Part shown: positions 31,268 through 40,262 of the stretch, piece by piece | How positions within the stretch are numbered: position 1 is the stretch's first letter | How the letters are laid out: the number at the start of each line of letters is the position of its first letter | Assembly (NCBI RefSeq): GCF_030813495.1 | Contig: NZ_JAUSUI010000006.1 | Location: 248,001 to 312,000, forward strand | DNA: 64,000 nucleotides | Direction: 5' to 3' | DNA from: Ancylobacter polymorphus | GTDB taxonomy: Bacteria; Pseudomonadota; Alphaproteobacteria; Rhizobiales; Xanthobacteraceae | Notes under the pieces: generated by a model | What the model was told of the DNA's origin: nothing | Database searches by the model: none | Seen by the model: the letters and a program-made list of their open reading frames with translations, nothing else | Translations under genes and position numbers: made by a program

Positions 31268-31690
31268 GAGACTTCCAATCCGAGTCCGCCAGGGGCAGGT
31301 GTCGGACGGGCGGTGACGGGCCGCCACATCCTCTTGAGCAAGCTGCGGGCGCGAACGCGCGGGCTGAAGCCTCATCGAGACGCCATTTGCGGCCGAAATG
31401 GGTCTTCAGGGCCGGGCCGCCGCGAACGGCTTGCGGGTTCTTGGCTCACATAAGCGCGAGTGCCGGCGAGAACCCGCACCGCGTGCCACACTTATGAACG
31501 GGTTTGGGGGTTGTCAATCGCACGCCGGACGACAGTTTCGCCGATCAGCGGGCGGTCGCGCAGGTAGCCCATGCCACCGGCGCGCAAGCGGCGAAATATC
31601 CGGCGTTGGCCATCATACCGGCTTGCAACCTGTGCCGTGCTGGGCCAGCTTTCGCGGCCCACGCGGCCAAACCGAATTGAGGAACGTTCC
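31268..31690. other. secA-parvulin divergent intergenic region
   Basis: A 423-bp gap between divergent genes. Apart from the promoter candidate listed next I see no gene, terminator or repeat. The stretch to about 31450 on the secA side could be a long 5' leader; no known riboswitch or SecM-like stalling peptide is recognisable. Confidence 0.55.
31489..31517 (-). promoter_or_regulatory. Candidate sigma-70 promoter for secA
   Basis: On the minus strand a perfect TTGACA (31517-31512) is followed after 17 bases by TAAGTG (31494-31489). This gives a leader of about 215 bases before secA. The -35 box is strong and the -10 box weak. Confidence 0.42.
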
Positions 31691-32716
31691 ATGACCCGTC
31701 ATTTCCCGCTCGCCGCGCCCAAGGCGTCCGCTCGCGCCGTCGCCGGCCGGGTCTCCGCCGGCCCGCTGCGTGCCGGCCTGCTGGCTGCGCTGATCGGCAC
31801 CGCCCTGCTTCCCGCCCTGCCGGCGCTCGCTCAGGACGCGGCGCCGAAGCCGGCCGCGCCGGCCGCCGCCGCGACCCAGGACGATCCCGTGCTCGCCACC
31901 GTCAACGGCCAGCCGATCCGCCGCAGCGACGTGACCGCCGCGGCCGCCGAACTGGCGCCGAACCTGCCGCAGCAGATCCAGGGCGCGGCCCGCGACGAAT
32001 ATGTGCTCGGCTTCCTCATCGACCTCAACGCCATGGCGCAGGCCGCCGAGGCGCAGAAGCTCTACGAGACCGAGGAATTCAAGCGCGAGATGGATTTCAT
32101 CCGCAAGCGCGTGCTGATGCAGGCCATCCTCACCAAGGCCACCAAGGACGCGCTCACCGATGCCGCCCTGAAGCAGACCTATGAAGAGGCTGTGAAGCAG
32201 CAGAAGCCGGAGAAGGAAGTGCGCGCCCGCCACATCCTATTCCGTGCCGACCCCAACAACAAGGAAGCCCAGGCGGCCGCCGAGAAGAAGGCGCAGGATG
32301 TCGAGGCCCAGCTCAAGAAGGGCGCTGACTTCGCCAAGCTGGCGAGCGAGCTGACCGAGGACCCCTCGGGCAAGGATGATGGCGGCGATCTCGGCTTCTT
32401 CACCAAGGAGCAGATGGTGCCGGAATTCGCCGAAGTCGCCTTCGAGCTGAAGCCGGGCGAAGTCTCCAAGCCGGTGAAGACGCAGTTCGGCTGGCACGTC
32501 ATCAAGCTTGAGGAGGTGCGCGAGCGCCCGGTGCCGACCTTCGACGAGGTCAAGCCGCAGATCGAGCAGTTCCTGGCGCAGAAGGCCCAGGCCGATGCGG
32601 TGCAGAAGACCCGCGAGGCCGCGAAGGTGGAGAAGACCGAGGCCGCGCCGAAGCCGGGCGACCTGATCAACGCCCCGGCCGCGAAGCCGGCCACCCCGGC
32701 GGCCCCGGCCCCGTGA
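31691..32716 (+). CDS. Secreted parvulin-type peptidyl-prolyl isomerase
   Basis: A 341-residue periplasmic foldase. Residues 1-47 are a long signal peptide ending ALPALAQ. A SurA-like N-terminal chaperone region follows (NGQPIRRSDV to KQQKPEK), then one parvulin/PpiC domain (about 175-275) with ARHILF, DPSGKDDGGDLGFF and FGWHVIKLEEV. The C-terminus is Lys/Ala/Pro-rich. The family folds outer-membrane proteins arriving through Sec, matching the divergent secA. A strong terminator follows. In related genomes argJ normally comes next; here a 10-kb block intervenes. Confidence 0.94.
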   Translation: MTRHFPLAAPKASARAVAGRVSAGPLRAGLLAALIGTALLPALPALAQDAAPKPAAPAAAATQDDPVLATVNGQPIRRSDVTAAAAELAPNLPQQIQGAARDEYVLGFLIDLNAMAQAAEAQKLYETEEFKREMDFIRKRVLMQAILTKATKDALTDAALKQTYEEAVKQQKPEKEVRARHILFRADPNNKEAQAAAEKKAQDVEAQLKKGADFAKLASELTEDPSGKDDGGDLGFFTKEQMVPEFAEVAFELKPGEVSKPVKTQFGWHVIKLEEVRERPVPTFDEVKPQIEQFLAQKAQADAVQKTREAAKVEKTEAAPKPGDLINAPAAKPATPAAPAP

Positions 32717-32761
32717 TCGCCGCGGACCCCGCGCGGTCCGCCGCGACGGGCCGCTGACGAG

Positions 32762-32795
32762 AAAAGCCCCGGACCGCAAGGATCCGGGGCTTTTT
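32762..32795 (+). terminator. Rho-independent terminator after the parvulin gene
   Basis: A 12-bp stem (AAAAGCCCCGGA and complement, 9-base loop) followed by a T run. Its flanking A and T runs make it bidirectional, so it can also stop the polysaccharide genes arriving on the minus strand. Confidence 0.9.
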
Positions 32796-32844
32796 CGCGT
32801 CAAGAGGCCCCGCGTCTTGGGACGGGACAGTCGCCCCGTGTGGG

Positions 32845-35800
32845 TCAGTCCATGGGGAGGCGCTGCAGAAGCGCGTCGACGCTATGGCGCCAGGTCAGCC
32901 AGGGCATCCCGCGCGATCCCACCGCGCGCCCGGCCTGGAAGGCGGCGAGCCAGGCGTCGAGCGCCGCGTGGAGGGTTTCCGCTCCCGTGCCGTCGAAATA
33001 GCTGGCGTGGTCGCCGGCCACTTCGCGAAAGACCGGAATGTCGCGGGCGAGGATGGGCAGGCCGTGCCGGGCCGCCTCGATCAGCGGCAGGCCGAAGCCT
33101 TCCCCTTCGCTGGCGGCGAGAAGACAGCTGCACGAGCTGTAAAGCTGCCGCAGCTCCGCGTCGCTGGGCCGCTCGACCCAGATCAGTCTGTCGCCATACT
33201 CATGATGCCCGCGCAGCCTTTCTATCAGTTCCTCGACCATCCAGCCCTGCGCGCCGGCGATCACCAGTGCCGCATTCCCGCCGGCGGCCCATAGGCGTTC
33301 CATGGCATCGAGGGCCAAAGCGTGGCCTTTGCGCGGCTCCACCGTCCCGACCATCAGGAAGCTCGGGCGGCGGGGCGCCTGCGTGGCGGCTTCGCGCATG
33401 GCGTCGGCGCGGGGCCCCCGGCAGGTCGCGCTTTCCAGATCGGCCCCGAGGTGGAACCAGTCGATGGCCGGCATTCGGCCATTGGCCGGCGGATGGACGG
33501 CGAGGTAGCGCGTGACATCTTCCGCCACCGCGCGGGAGATGCACAGCAGCTGATCGTAGCGCGCGATCGTGTGCAGCCAGGCCGCGAAAAACCCCTCGGG
33601 CATCGGGAAGCAGTGCGGGAGAGTCAGGGGCAGGAGATCATAGACGATGAAGGCGAGGTGAACGCCCGACTGGGCCATCGAATCCAGCGCGCCCCGCATC
33701 CGGGGAATGAGCGAGAAGCCAGGATCGGCGCCGAGCAGCATATCGCCGGCGTAATAATCGATCGGGGCGTCCTCATCCCAGACTGGGGGAATATCGAGGA
33801 AGGCGCAGGTGAACCGACGCGCATAGCGGTAGCGGCCAAGGACCGGGTCGGCGAAAACCGGCTCCACCTGCCAGCCGGCCGGCGGATCGCGCAGCAGCGT
33901 TCCCAGCAGGGCACGCACCACCCGCTGAATGCCGCTGTTGGCATCGTGCCGTGCAAGCTCGGTGACATCGATGAGGAACTGCCGCTGGCGGGCTCCGCTC
34001 GGCAGGCTGTCGGCTGCGGCCTGTGCCAGTTCCGCGTCGAGGAGGGGATCGGACGGCAGCCGCGCCAATTCGTCGACAAGCCGGTGCCGGCCCTGCGCCC
34101 GCCGGCTGAACGTCTCGATGGCGGCGTGATAGGCGCGGGCGCAGCTTTCAGGGGCGTGTTCGGCCACGGTCCGCTCACGCCCGGCCTTGCCCATGTGCTG
34201 CCGCAGGGCCGGATCGTCCACCAGAAGGTCGATGGCCTGGGCGAGTTCGCGATCCGCGAAGGCGTCGGGAATGTGAAGCACCCCCGCTGGCGACAGGTCG
34301 GCAAGGCTGCCATGCGCGTTCACGATCACCGGCAGGCCGGCGGCCAGGCAATCAATGACGGACGCGGAACTCTCGCCGCGCGAATTCGTCCTGAGCTGGA
34401 CGGCGAGGTCGGCCGCCAGCAGATAGTCGCCGAACATCTCCTCGCCGGCCCAGCCGGTGATGTGGACCCGCCCGGCGCAACGGGTCGGGGCCACGCGCTC
34501 CATGATCGCCGCGCCGAGGGTGCCCGCATCGCCGACGAAGACGAAGCGCACCTTTGGGTTGGCGCTACAGGCGGCGGCACACAGACCCTCGATCAGGCGC
34601 AGCGGCAGCTTGGCCGGCGTCACATAGCCGAAACTGCAGATGAGCACCTCGTCGGGCGCAATGCCGAGGCGCGCACGGGCGTCGGCGCGGCTCTTGTCCG
34701 TCCTCGGATGCGGGACACCGGGAAGCGGGACGACCACCCAGTCGGCGACGGTCGCCGCATGATAGAAATGCCGCGCCAGTCGGCGGGCATGGTCGGAATG
34801 GACGATCACCCCATCGGCCATCCGCACGGCGCGGGCATTGGTGGGCCAGGTATAAATCGCCTGGGTCAGGGGATCGCTCCCTTCCGCCGACGCGCAGCGG
34901 GCGAGCAGGGCTCCGTAGCCATGGCCTTCCGCCAGCAGCCGGGAGAAGCGCGCCGCGCTGGTGACGCACTCGATGCTGGACAGGAAGAAGTCGTGCAGCA
35001 CGACGACACCGGGAATCTCCTCCAGCAACTCGAACATATGCGCGTGAAAGTGCGAATTGCCGAATTGGTAGAGAACCCGATCGTAGCGCTCGGCGTGGGC
35101 GCGAAGAAAGGAGACATCACGCACGCAGAAGCGCGCGGCCAGAGCGGGGTCGACCGAGCGTCGCTCCTCCGCAATGAGTTCGATCGCGTAATAGTCGGCC
35201 AGCGCCGGCAGGAGTGTGGCGCTGTAGAAGCTGATGCCGCTGCGCTGCGGCGGCAGTGGCGAGACAAAGGCGAGGCGCGGCTTGGGATTGACGCCGGCTT
35301 CTGCCGTCGCTTGCGGCCGTGGCGGTGCGAGCGCGCGCAGCGCCGCGAGCGCGTGTCGGACCGTCTCGTCCCAGCTGTAGCGCGCGGCCCGCGCGGCGGC
35401 GGACGCGCGCAGCGACTGGCGGAAGGGTTCATCCGTCAGCACTTTCTCGATCATCCGCGCCATGTCGTCGATGGAGTGCGGATCGAACAGCGCGTCGTCC
35501 CGGCCGATGATCTCCGGCACGCTGGAGGCGTTCGCCCCGACGACCGCAGCCCCGCAGCGCAGCGCCTCCAGTACCGGCAGGCCGAAGCCCTCGTACCAGC
35601 TCGGGAAGATGAACGCGGCGCACAGATTATAGAGGGCGACGAGAGTGTCGTCCGGCACATAGCCCGTGAGGATCACGGCCGTGTCCGGCAGGCCGGCGGC
35701 GCGGGCATGGGCGAGCAGCCGCTCCTTCTCATCCGCCGTGGCGCGGCAGACAATGGCGAACTGATGGGTCTCGATCAGCGACGGGGAGAGGGCGGCAAAC

Positions 35801-36519
35801 GCGCTGATGAGGGCGGGAATGTTCTTTCGATGGTCGATGCCGCCCGTATACAGGAGGAACGGGCGCGTGAGGCCCAGCCCGGCGGTGTGCCGCTCGCGCT
35901 CCTCCTCGCTGATGGCGAGAGGGACGAAGCGGGCGTCGACATCGGCGCCTATAGTGACGATCCGATCCGTCGGCCGTCCCAGATGCAGGGCCGCATCACG
36001 CGCCGAGCAATCGGAGATCGCGAGCAGCAGATCGGCCTTTTTCAGAGACTCGATCTTGCTCTGGTACCAGCGCTCGAATTGGGGGGCGGTGAGGTAGAGC
36101 GAGGAAAAAAGCAGCGGGATCAGGTCATAAAGCACCACGGCGGTCGGTGTGTCGCCGACGCCGGTCACGCAGTCCTCCGACATGCCTTCGAACAGGCTAG
36201 TGACGAGAACGATATCGGCTGCGCACTCGGCGATCACCGCCTCGCGAATGGCCTCTGCCGCCTGTCTCCGCGCCGCCGGTGCCAGGAAGCTGGCGGGCCG
36301 TGCCGCGGTCCAGAGGCGCAGGGTGACATTGGGCCATGCGGCGAAGTCGCGTCGCAGACCCGCATTGTCCTCGCCGATCATGCCATTCAGGAGCAGGACG
36401 AAGTCGTCCTCGGGCGCCAGGCGCAGAAGGCCTTCCACCAGAGAGCGGGCATAGCGGCCGATGCCGCGCTGTCCGCTCGATCGTGACTGAAGCGCCTGCA
36501 GGTCGACAAGAATGCGCAC
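32845..36519 (-). CDS. Three-domain glycosyltransferase (three GT-B/GT4-like modules)
   Basis: A 1,224-residue cytoplasmic protein built from three glycosyltransferase units. Module 1 (about 1-400): RILVDLQALQ at the N-terminus, FLLYTGGIDHRKN, and the nucleotide-sugar motif EGFGLPVLEAL. Module 2 (about 415-800): PLPPQRSGISFYSATLLPAL, then RGESSASVIDCLAAG in place of the usual EX7E. Module 3 (about 845-1224): DVTELARHDANSGIQRVVRA, FLMVGTVEPRKGH, and EGEGFGLPLIEAA. Such multi-domain enzymes build repeat units of O-antigen or capsule. The GTG at 36519, 13 bp after the FkbM stop, gives the family N-terminus. Sugar specificity cannot be read; the gmd two genes upstream suggests a GDP-mannose-derived 6-deoxyhexose. 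Confidence 0.87.
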   Translation of the reverse strand: MRILVDLQALQSRSSGQRGIGRYARSLVEGLLRLAPEDDFVLLLNGMIGEDNAGLRRDFAAWPNVTLRLWTAARPASFLAPAARRQAAEAIREAVIAECAADIVLVTSLFEGMSEDCVTGVGDTPTAVVLYDLIPLLFSSLYLTAPQFERWYQSKIESLKKADLLLAISDCSARDAALHLGRPTDRIVTIGADVDARFVPLAISEEERERHTAGLGLTRPFLLYTGGIDHRKNIPALISAFAALSPSLIETHQFAIVCRATADEKERLLAHARAAGLPDTAVILTGYVPDDTLVALYNLCAAFIFPSWYEGFGLPVLEALRCGAAVVGANASSVPEIIGRDDALFDPHSIDDMARMIEKVLTDEPFRQSLRASAAARAARYSWDETVRHALAALRALAPPRPQATAEAGVNPKPRLAFVSPLPPQRSGISFYSATLLPALADYYAIELIAEERRSVDPALAARFCVRDVSFLRAHAERYDRVLYQFGNSHFHAHMFELLEEIPGVVVLHDFFLSSIECVTSAARFSRLLAEGHGYGALLARCASAEGSDPLTQAIYTWPTNARAVRMADGVIVHSDHARRLARHFYHAATVADWVVVPLPGVPHPRTDKSRADARARLGIAPDEVLICSFGYVTPAKLPLRLIEGLCAAACSANPKVRFVFVGDAGTLGAAIMERVAPTRCAGRVHITGWAGEEMFGDYLLAADLAVQLRTNSRGESSASVIDCLAAGLPVIVNAHGSLADLSPAGVLHIPDAFADRELAQAIDLLVDDPALRQHMGKAGRERTVAEHAPESCARAYHAAIETFSRRAQGRHRLVDELARLPSDPLLDAELAQAAADSLPSGARQRQFLIDVTELARHDANSGIQRVVRALLGTLLRDPPAGWQVEPVFADPVLGRYRYARRFTCAFLDIPPVWDEDAPIDYYAGDMLLGADPGFSLIPRMRGALDSMAQSGVHLAFIVYDLLPLTLPHCFPMPEGFFAAWLHTIARYDQLLCISRAVAEDVTRYLAVHPPANGRMPAIDWFHLGADLESATCRGPRADAMREAATQAPRRPSFLMVGTVEPRKGHALALDAMERLWAAGGNAALVIAGAQGWMVEELIERLRGHHEYGDRLIWVERPSDAELRQLYSSCSCLLAASEGEGFGLPLIEAARHGLPILARDIPVFREVAGDHASYFDGTGAETLHAALDAWLAAFQAGRAVGSRGMPWLTWRHSVDALLQRLPMD

Positions 36520-36532
36520 GATGTCTCTCGCT

Positions 36533-37732
36533 TCAGGAGGTTTGACGGGCGCGCCGCGCCGCGATGCGTCGCGACAGATGGGCTGCGGCGGGGCTGAGGA
36601 ATGGCGCATCCTGCGATGGCTCCGGCAGGTGCGGCGCCACGTCGGGAGGGGCGGCCAGCGCTACCGCGCCGCGCAGAGCCTGGTATTCCGCACTGTGGAG
36701 CCAGAGCCGGAACGGCCGGCGGGGCCGTCCGCTTGAGTGAAAGACGAGACGGCGGAACATCTTGCGGGGCTTGCCGCTGGTGTGAAACAGCAGCCGGCGC
36801 AGCATCTTCTTCGGTCGGCCCGATGGGCGGAAGAACAGCGCCTCCCAGAAGCCCCGGTGAGTGGCGTATTCACGGGCGAGGGCGGTCGCCTCGCTCTGGT
36901 GCGCCAGCGCTGCTTTAAGCGCTTCGATCGTCTGCTCCCGCTGCTGAATCTGCGCCGTGAGGTCTCCGTTTCGGACGCGCTCGGCGGCGAGGAGCCGCTC
37001 CAGACCGTTCATCTGCTCCTGCAACAGCTGCGCGCGGGCCTCGCCGTCTCCCTTGACGAAGTGATCGAACACATTGGGCGGCGCGGAAAAAGCCGGCGCG
37101 AGATCCTCGTGCTCGGCGGCGAGGTAGAAACGATTGAGTCCATCCCAATAGAGGCTGCGATATCCCGCGGCCGTCAGGAACGGCTCCCAGCTTCTGGCGG
37201 TCTCTTCCGGTGAGTTCGGGTGCGTGCCCTCGATCAGGATCACCCAGGGGCGATAGCGGGAGAGATCCAGCCCCCGCACCACGGCGGTCTCATGGCCTTC
37301 GACATCGATCTTGAGGAAGTGAATGGGCTGGCCCGGGGAAAGATGGGCGTCGAGGAGGCCGGTCAACGTGTGCTGGGGCACGTCGATGGCCGATATCGCC
37401 CAGCCCATGGTGCGGTGCCTCTCGGCGATGGCGGCGTCGACGGTGGACAGCCCCGTATCGCCAACGATGTACAGCCGGGCAGTGCCGTCATGATCGCTCG
37501 CCACCACGCCGAGATTCACGTCCCGCGCGCGCCGCGCCTCAAGCTCGGCCAGCCTTTGGGGTAGCGGTTCGATGTTCACGCCCCGCCAGCCGTGCTCGTA
37601 GAAGGCACGGGTGACACTGTCGGCGTCGGGGGAGAAGGCGCCGACATCGACATAGAAGCCGGCCCCGACATGGCCGAGCGCCCGCCAGAGCATCACGTCT
37701 TCATGGTTTTGTGCGAAGGAGACGAATGGCAC
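36533..37732 (-). CDS. FkbM family methyltransferase with coiled coil and tandem basic repeats
   Basis: Residues 1-205 form the FkbM methyltransferase domain: FAQNHEDVMLWRALGHV, FYVDVGAFSPDADS (SAM site), VNIEPLP and FLKIDVEGHE. FkbM enzymes O-methylate sugars or natural products. A coiled-coil stretch (about 230-285) follows, then three exact-length 15-residue basic repeats (301-315, 316-330, 331-345) of the form F-x-x-S-G-R/K-P-R/K. The GTG start at 37732 has GGAG seven bases upstream. It lies 13 bp before the triple glycosyltransferase and presumably methylates the same glycan. Confidence 0.87.
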   Translation of the reverse strand: MPFVSFAQNHEDVMLWRALGHVGAGFYVDVGAFSPDADSVTRAFYEHGWRGVNIEPLPQRLAELEARRARDVNLGVVASDHDGTARLYIVGDTGLSTVDAAIAERHRTMGWAISAIDVPQHTLTGLLDAHLSPGQPIHFLKIDVEGHETAVVRGLDLSRYRPWVILIEGTHPNSPEETARSWEPFLTAAGYRSLYWDGLNRFYLAAEHEDLAPAFSAPPNVFDHFVKGDGEARAQLLQEQMNGLERLLAAERVRNGDLTAQIQQREQTIEALKAALAHQSEATALAREYATHRGFWEALFFRPSGRPKKMLRRLLFHTSGKPRKMFRRLVFHSSGRPRRPFRLWLHSAEYQALRGAVALAAPPDVAPHLPEPSQDAPFLSPAAAHLSRRIAARRARQTS

Positions 37733-37864
37733 AGGGGAACTCCGAGGAGTGGGACGCTGCCGCTACAGCCCGAGCCTGCCGCGCGCGGGCCCGCGCGTCG
37801 GCGCGCCAGGGAGGTTTCGTTCACCGAAGCGGGTGGACCGGCCATCGCAGCGACGGCCAGCCGA

Positions 37865-38896
37865 TTAGCGCGAGGGACCTTCGGCTCTCCAGTCGTCGTA
37901 ATCCGAGCGGGCCATCATGTCCGCGAGTTCGCGGACGGTGACCTTGGGTTCCCAACCCAGCCGCGTGCGCGCCTTCGTCGCGTCGCCGAGCAGCAGGTCG
38001 ACTTCCGCTGGCCGGTAGAATTTCGGATTGACCTTGACCGCCACCTTGCCGCTGCGCCGGTCTACGGCCTGTTCGGCCTCGGCCGTGCCGGACCATTCCA
38101 GCGCGAGGCCGAGCGCCTCGGCGGCGAAGCTGACAAAGTCGCGAATGGGCGTCGTCACCCCGGTGGCGAGAACATAATCGTCCGCCTCGTCCTGCTGGAG
38201 CATGCGCCACATGCCGTCGACATAGTCGCCGGCGAAGCCCCAGTCGCGGCGTGCATCGAGATTGCCGAGTTCGACCGGGACATGTTCGCCATGGGCGAAG
38301 CGGGCCAGCCCCAAGGTGACCTTGCGTGTCACCATTTCCGCACCGCGCACGGGGCTCTCATGATTGAAGAGAATGCCGGAGGAGGCGTGGAGCCCGAACG
38401 ACTCGCGGTAATTCATGGTGATGTAGTGGCCATACACCTTGGCCGCGCCATAGGGCGAGCGAGGGTGGAAGGGCGTCTGTTCATTCTGCGGCACTGCCCG
38501 GGCGCGACCGAACATTTCCGAGGTCGAGGCCTGATAGAAGCGGGTCTGGGGACAATAGGTGCGGATGGCGTCGAGGAGGCGCGCCACGCCCATGCCGTTG
38601 ACATCGGCGACATAGAGCGGCTGGTCCCAAGAAGAGCCCACAAAACTTTGTGCCGCGAGATTGTACACCTCGTCAAAGGTGGTCTGGCGGAGCACGCGGT
38701 TGACGCTGTTGATCTCGCTCAGGTCGAAGTTCACAAGCCGCACATCGTCGGCAACGCCCAGCTTCCGCAGGCGGGTGAGCTTGGCCTGCGAATTGGCGCG
38801 GACGGTGCCTGTGACCTCATAGCCCTTTTCAAGCAGCAGACGCGCGAGATAGCTCCCATCCTGCCCGGTAATACCCGTTATTAGCGCCTGCTTCAT
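37865..38896 (-). CDS. gmd: GDP-mannose 4,6-dehydratase
   Basis: The 343-residue short-chain dehydrogenase converts GDP-D-mannose to GDP-4-keto-6-deoxymannose, precursor of GDP-rhamnose, -fucose or -perosamine. It shows the Rossmann GITGQDGSYLA (8-18), NLAAQSFVGSSWDQP, the catalytic STSEMFG and YGAAKVYGHY, and NHESPVRGAEMVTRK, which is specific to Gmd. I start at the ATG at 38896 with GGAG six bases before; an upstream ATG adds eight non-conserved residues. No rmd, fcl or per gene follows, so the second enzyme must be elsewhere. Confidence 0.95.
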   Translation of the reverse strand: MKQALITGITGQDGSYLARLLLEKGYEVTGTVRANSQAKLTRLRKLGVADDVRLVNFDLSEINSVNRVLRQTTFDEVYNLAAQSFVGSSWDQPLYVADVNGMGVARLLDAIRTYCPQTRFYQASTSEMFGRARAVPQNEQTPFHPRSPYGAAKVYGHYITMNYRESFGLHASSGILFNHESPVRGAEMVTRKVTLGLARFAHGEHVPVELGNLDARRDWGFAGDYVDGMWRMLQQDEADDYVLATGVTTPIRDFVSFAAEALGLALEWSGTAEAEQAVDRRSGKVAVKVNPKFYRPAEVDLLLGDATKARTRLGWEPKVTVRELADMMARSDYDDWRAEGPSR

Positions 38897-39086
38897 CTTG
38901 GACTCCACGCGCATTACCAAACGTCATGTGGCCTACATATCTACCGACCTGACGGATTGTCGAGCGAATGGGAGGTCGTTTGATCCCGCAGGGCGTGAGA
39001 AAATCGGTCCGTTCCCGTTTCTAACTTGAGTTGCGAGGGCGCTTTGCCGGCGGTGGGAGGAAGAGTGTCGCGCCGTTGGCTCGCCG

Positions 39087-40262
39087 TCAGCCGAGCCGCT
39101 CTTTGATAAGCCGTCCCACGGCGCCAAAGGAATTATGGCGCTTGAGGTGTGCGAACCCCGCCTGTGTTTTTGCGGTGGTCTGTCCAGGATCGTCATAGAT
39201 GGCCCGCATGATGCTGGCGGCATGCGCGAGGCTCGGTTCCGCCCAATAGCTTCCCTCGGTGCCAAAGTAATCCTGGGGCGACACGGCGGTTTCTGCGAAC
39301 TGCACGGGATATCCGGTTTGCTCATTGATGAAGTCGCGCGTGCCACCAAAATCGGTCGCGATAACCGCCTTGCCGCGCGCCAGCGCCTCGGCGCATCCGA
39401 GGCCAAACCCCTCCGAGCGATGGAGGGACACGAAAACGTTGCAGTCCTCCATCAAGGCCGACATCTCGGCTCTGGTGAGCGTGCCGTCGACGATCTCGAT
39501 ACGGGGATCCTGGCGGGTAAGCGCCAGGAGGCTCGAGAGCCGGGCCGCGTCCGAGCCGCCGCCGCGTGCCTTGACCAGCAGCCGGGCGTCCTCCCGCCCG
39601 CTCGGAAAAGCGAGGCGGAACGCTTCTATCGTGCCGAGCGGGTTCTTTCGCGCGATGGAGGAATCGGCGTCAAAGAAGGTGTGAAACTTCAAAGGACCCG
39701 TAAACGGCTGCTGCCGTGGTTCCGCCGGCAGGTCGACGGGTTGCGGCACCAGGTGGATCGGCCTCGACCGAATGCTTTCGAGCGCGTCCCGAATGAACGT
39801 CGTCGGCGCCCAGTGCACGTCGAAGTGTTCGAACCCGTGCCTCCATGCGGCGGGAAAGCTGGGCAACTCCCAATAGGGATAGGCGATGTTGGTCTGGTCG
39901 CGGCAGGCGCGGCGGGCGAACATAGCGATTTCAGCGGCGCCGAAGATGGCCAGCGCGGTGCGGTGGCGGGATGTGGCGGCCAGCCGGTTTGCCAACGCCG
40001 GTTCCGCCATGCGCCCAGGCAGGGGCACATTGATGAGGCCTGCGGGAATTCCGCCGGCATCAAGGGCGGCCACCATGAGCCGCGCCGCTTCGCCAAGCCC
40101 GATTTCCGATCGAAGAAAGCCGACGATATCAACCCCGGGCTTCGGCCTCTTACCGGCGAGGCGGCGCAGCCAGCAGGGCACCGCCCGCACCGGAGGGCAA
40201 TTCTCACGCGCGCACTGAAGCGATCGCACGCCCGACTTGATCGTCTTTCTGCCAATTTTCAT
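39087..40262 (-). CDS. Glycosyltransferase, GT-B fold (GT4-like)
   Basis: A 391-residue glycosyltransferase. GVDIVGFLRSEIGLGEAAR near the N-terminus and ALFHTFFD-type (here KFHTFFDADSSIARKNPLG) blocks are typical of polysaccharide GT4 enzymes; the donor-binding SLHRSEGFGLGCAEALARGK contains the EX7E motif. I start at the ATG at 40262 with GAGGATCC upstream; an ATG 75 bases earlier is possible. It is first of the four polysaccharide genes, 190 bp before gmd. Confidence 0.86.
   Translation of the reverse strand: MKIGRKTIKSGVRSLQCARENCPPVRAVPCWLRRLAGKRPKPGVDIVGFLRSEIGLGEAARLMVAALDAGGIPAGLINVPLPGRMAEPALANRLAATSRHRTALAIFGAAEIAMFARRACRDQTNIAYPYWELPSFPAAWRHGFEHFDVHWAPTTFIRDALESIRSRPIHLVPQPVDLPAEPRQQPFTGPLKFHTFFDADSSIARKNPLGTIEAFRLAFPSGREDARLLVKARGGGSDAARLSSLLALTRQDPRIEIVDGTLTRAEMSALMEDCNVFVSLHRSEGFGLGCAEALARGKAVIATDFGGTRDFINEQTGYPVQFAETAVSPQDYFGTEGSYWAEPSLAHAASIMRAIYDDPGQTTAKTQAGFAHLKRHNSFGAVGRLIKERLG

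Noticed and set aside
28277..31453. 1,058-residue frame antisense to secA
   Set aside because: Same shadow effect; composition is that of reverse-complemented codons and the sense strand is SecA.
33322..36486. 1,054-residue frame antisense to the triple glycosyltransferase
   Set aside because: No domain; mirrors the codon pattern of the real gene.
38933..39406. 157-codon minus-strand frame upstream of gmd
   Set aside because: Overlaps the 3' end of the glycosyltransferase in another frame and has no motif.
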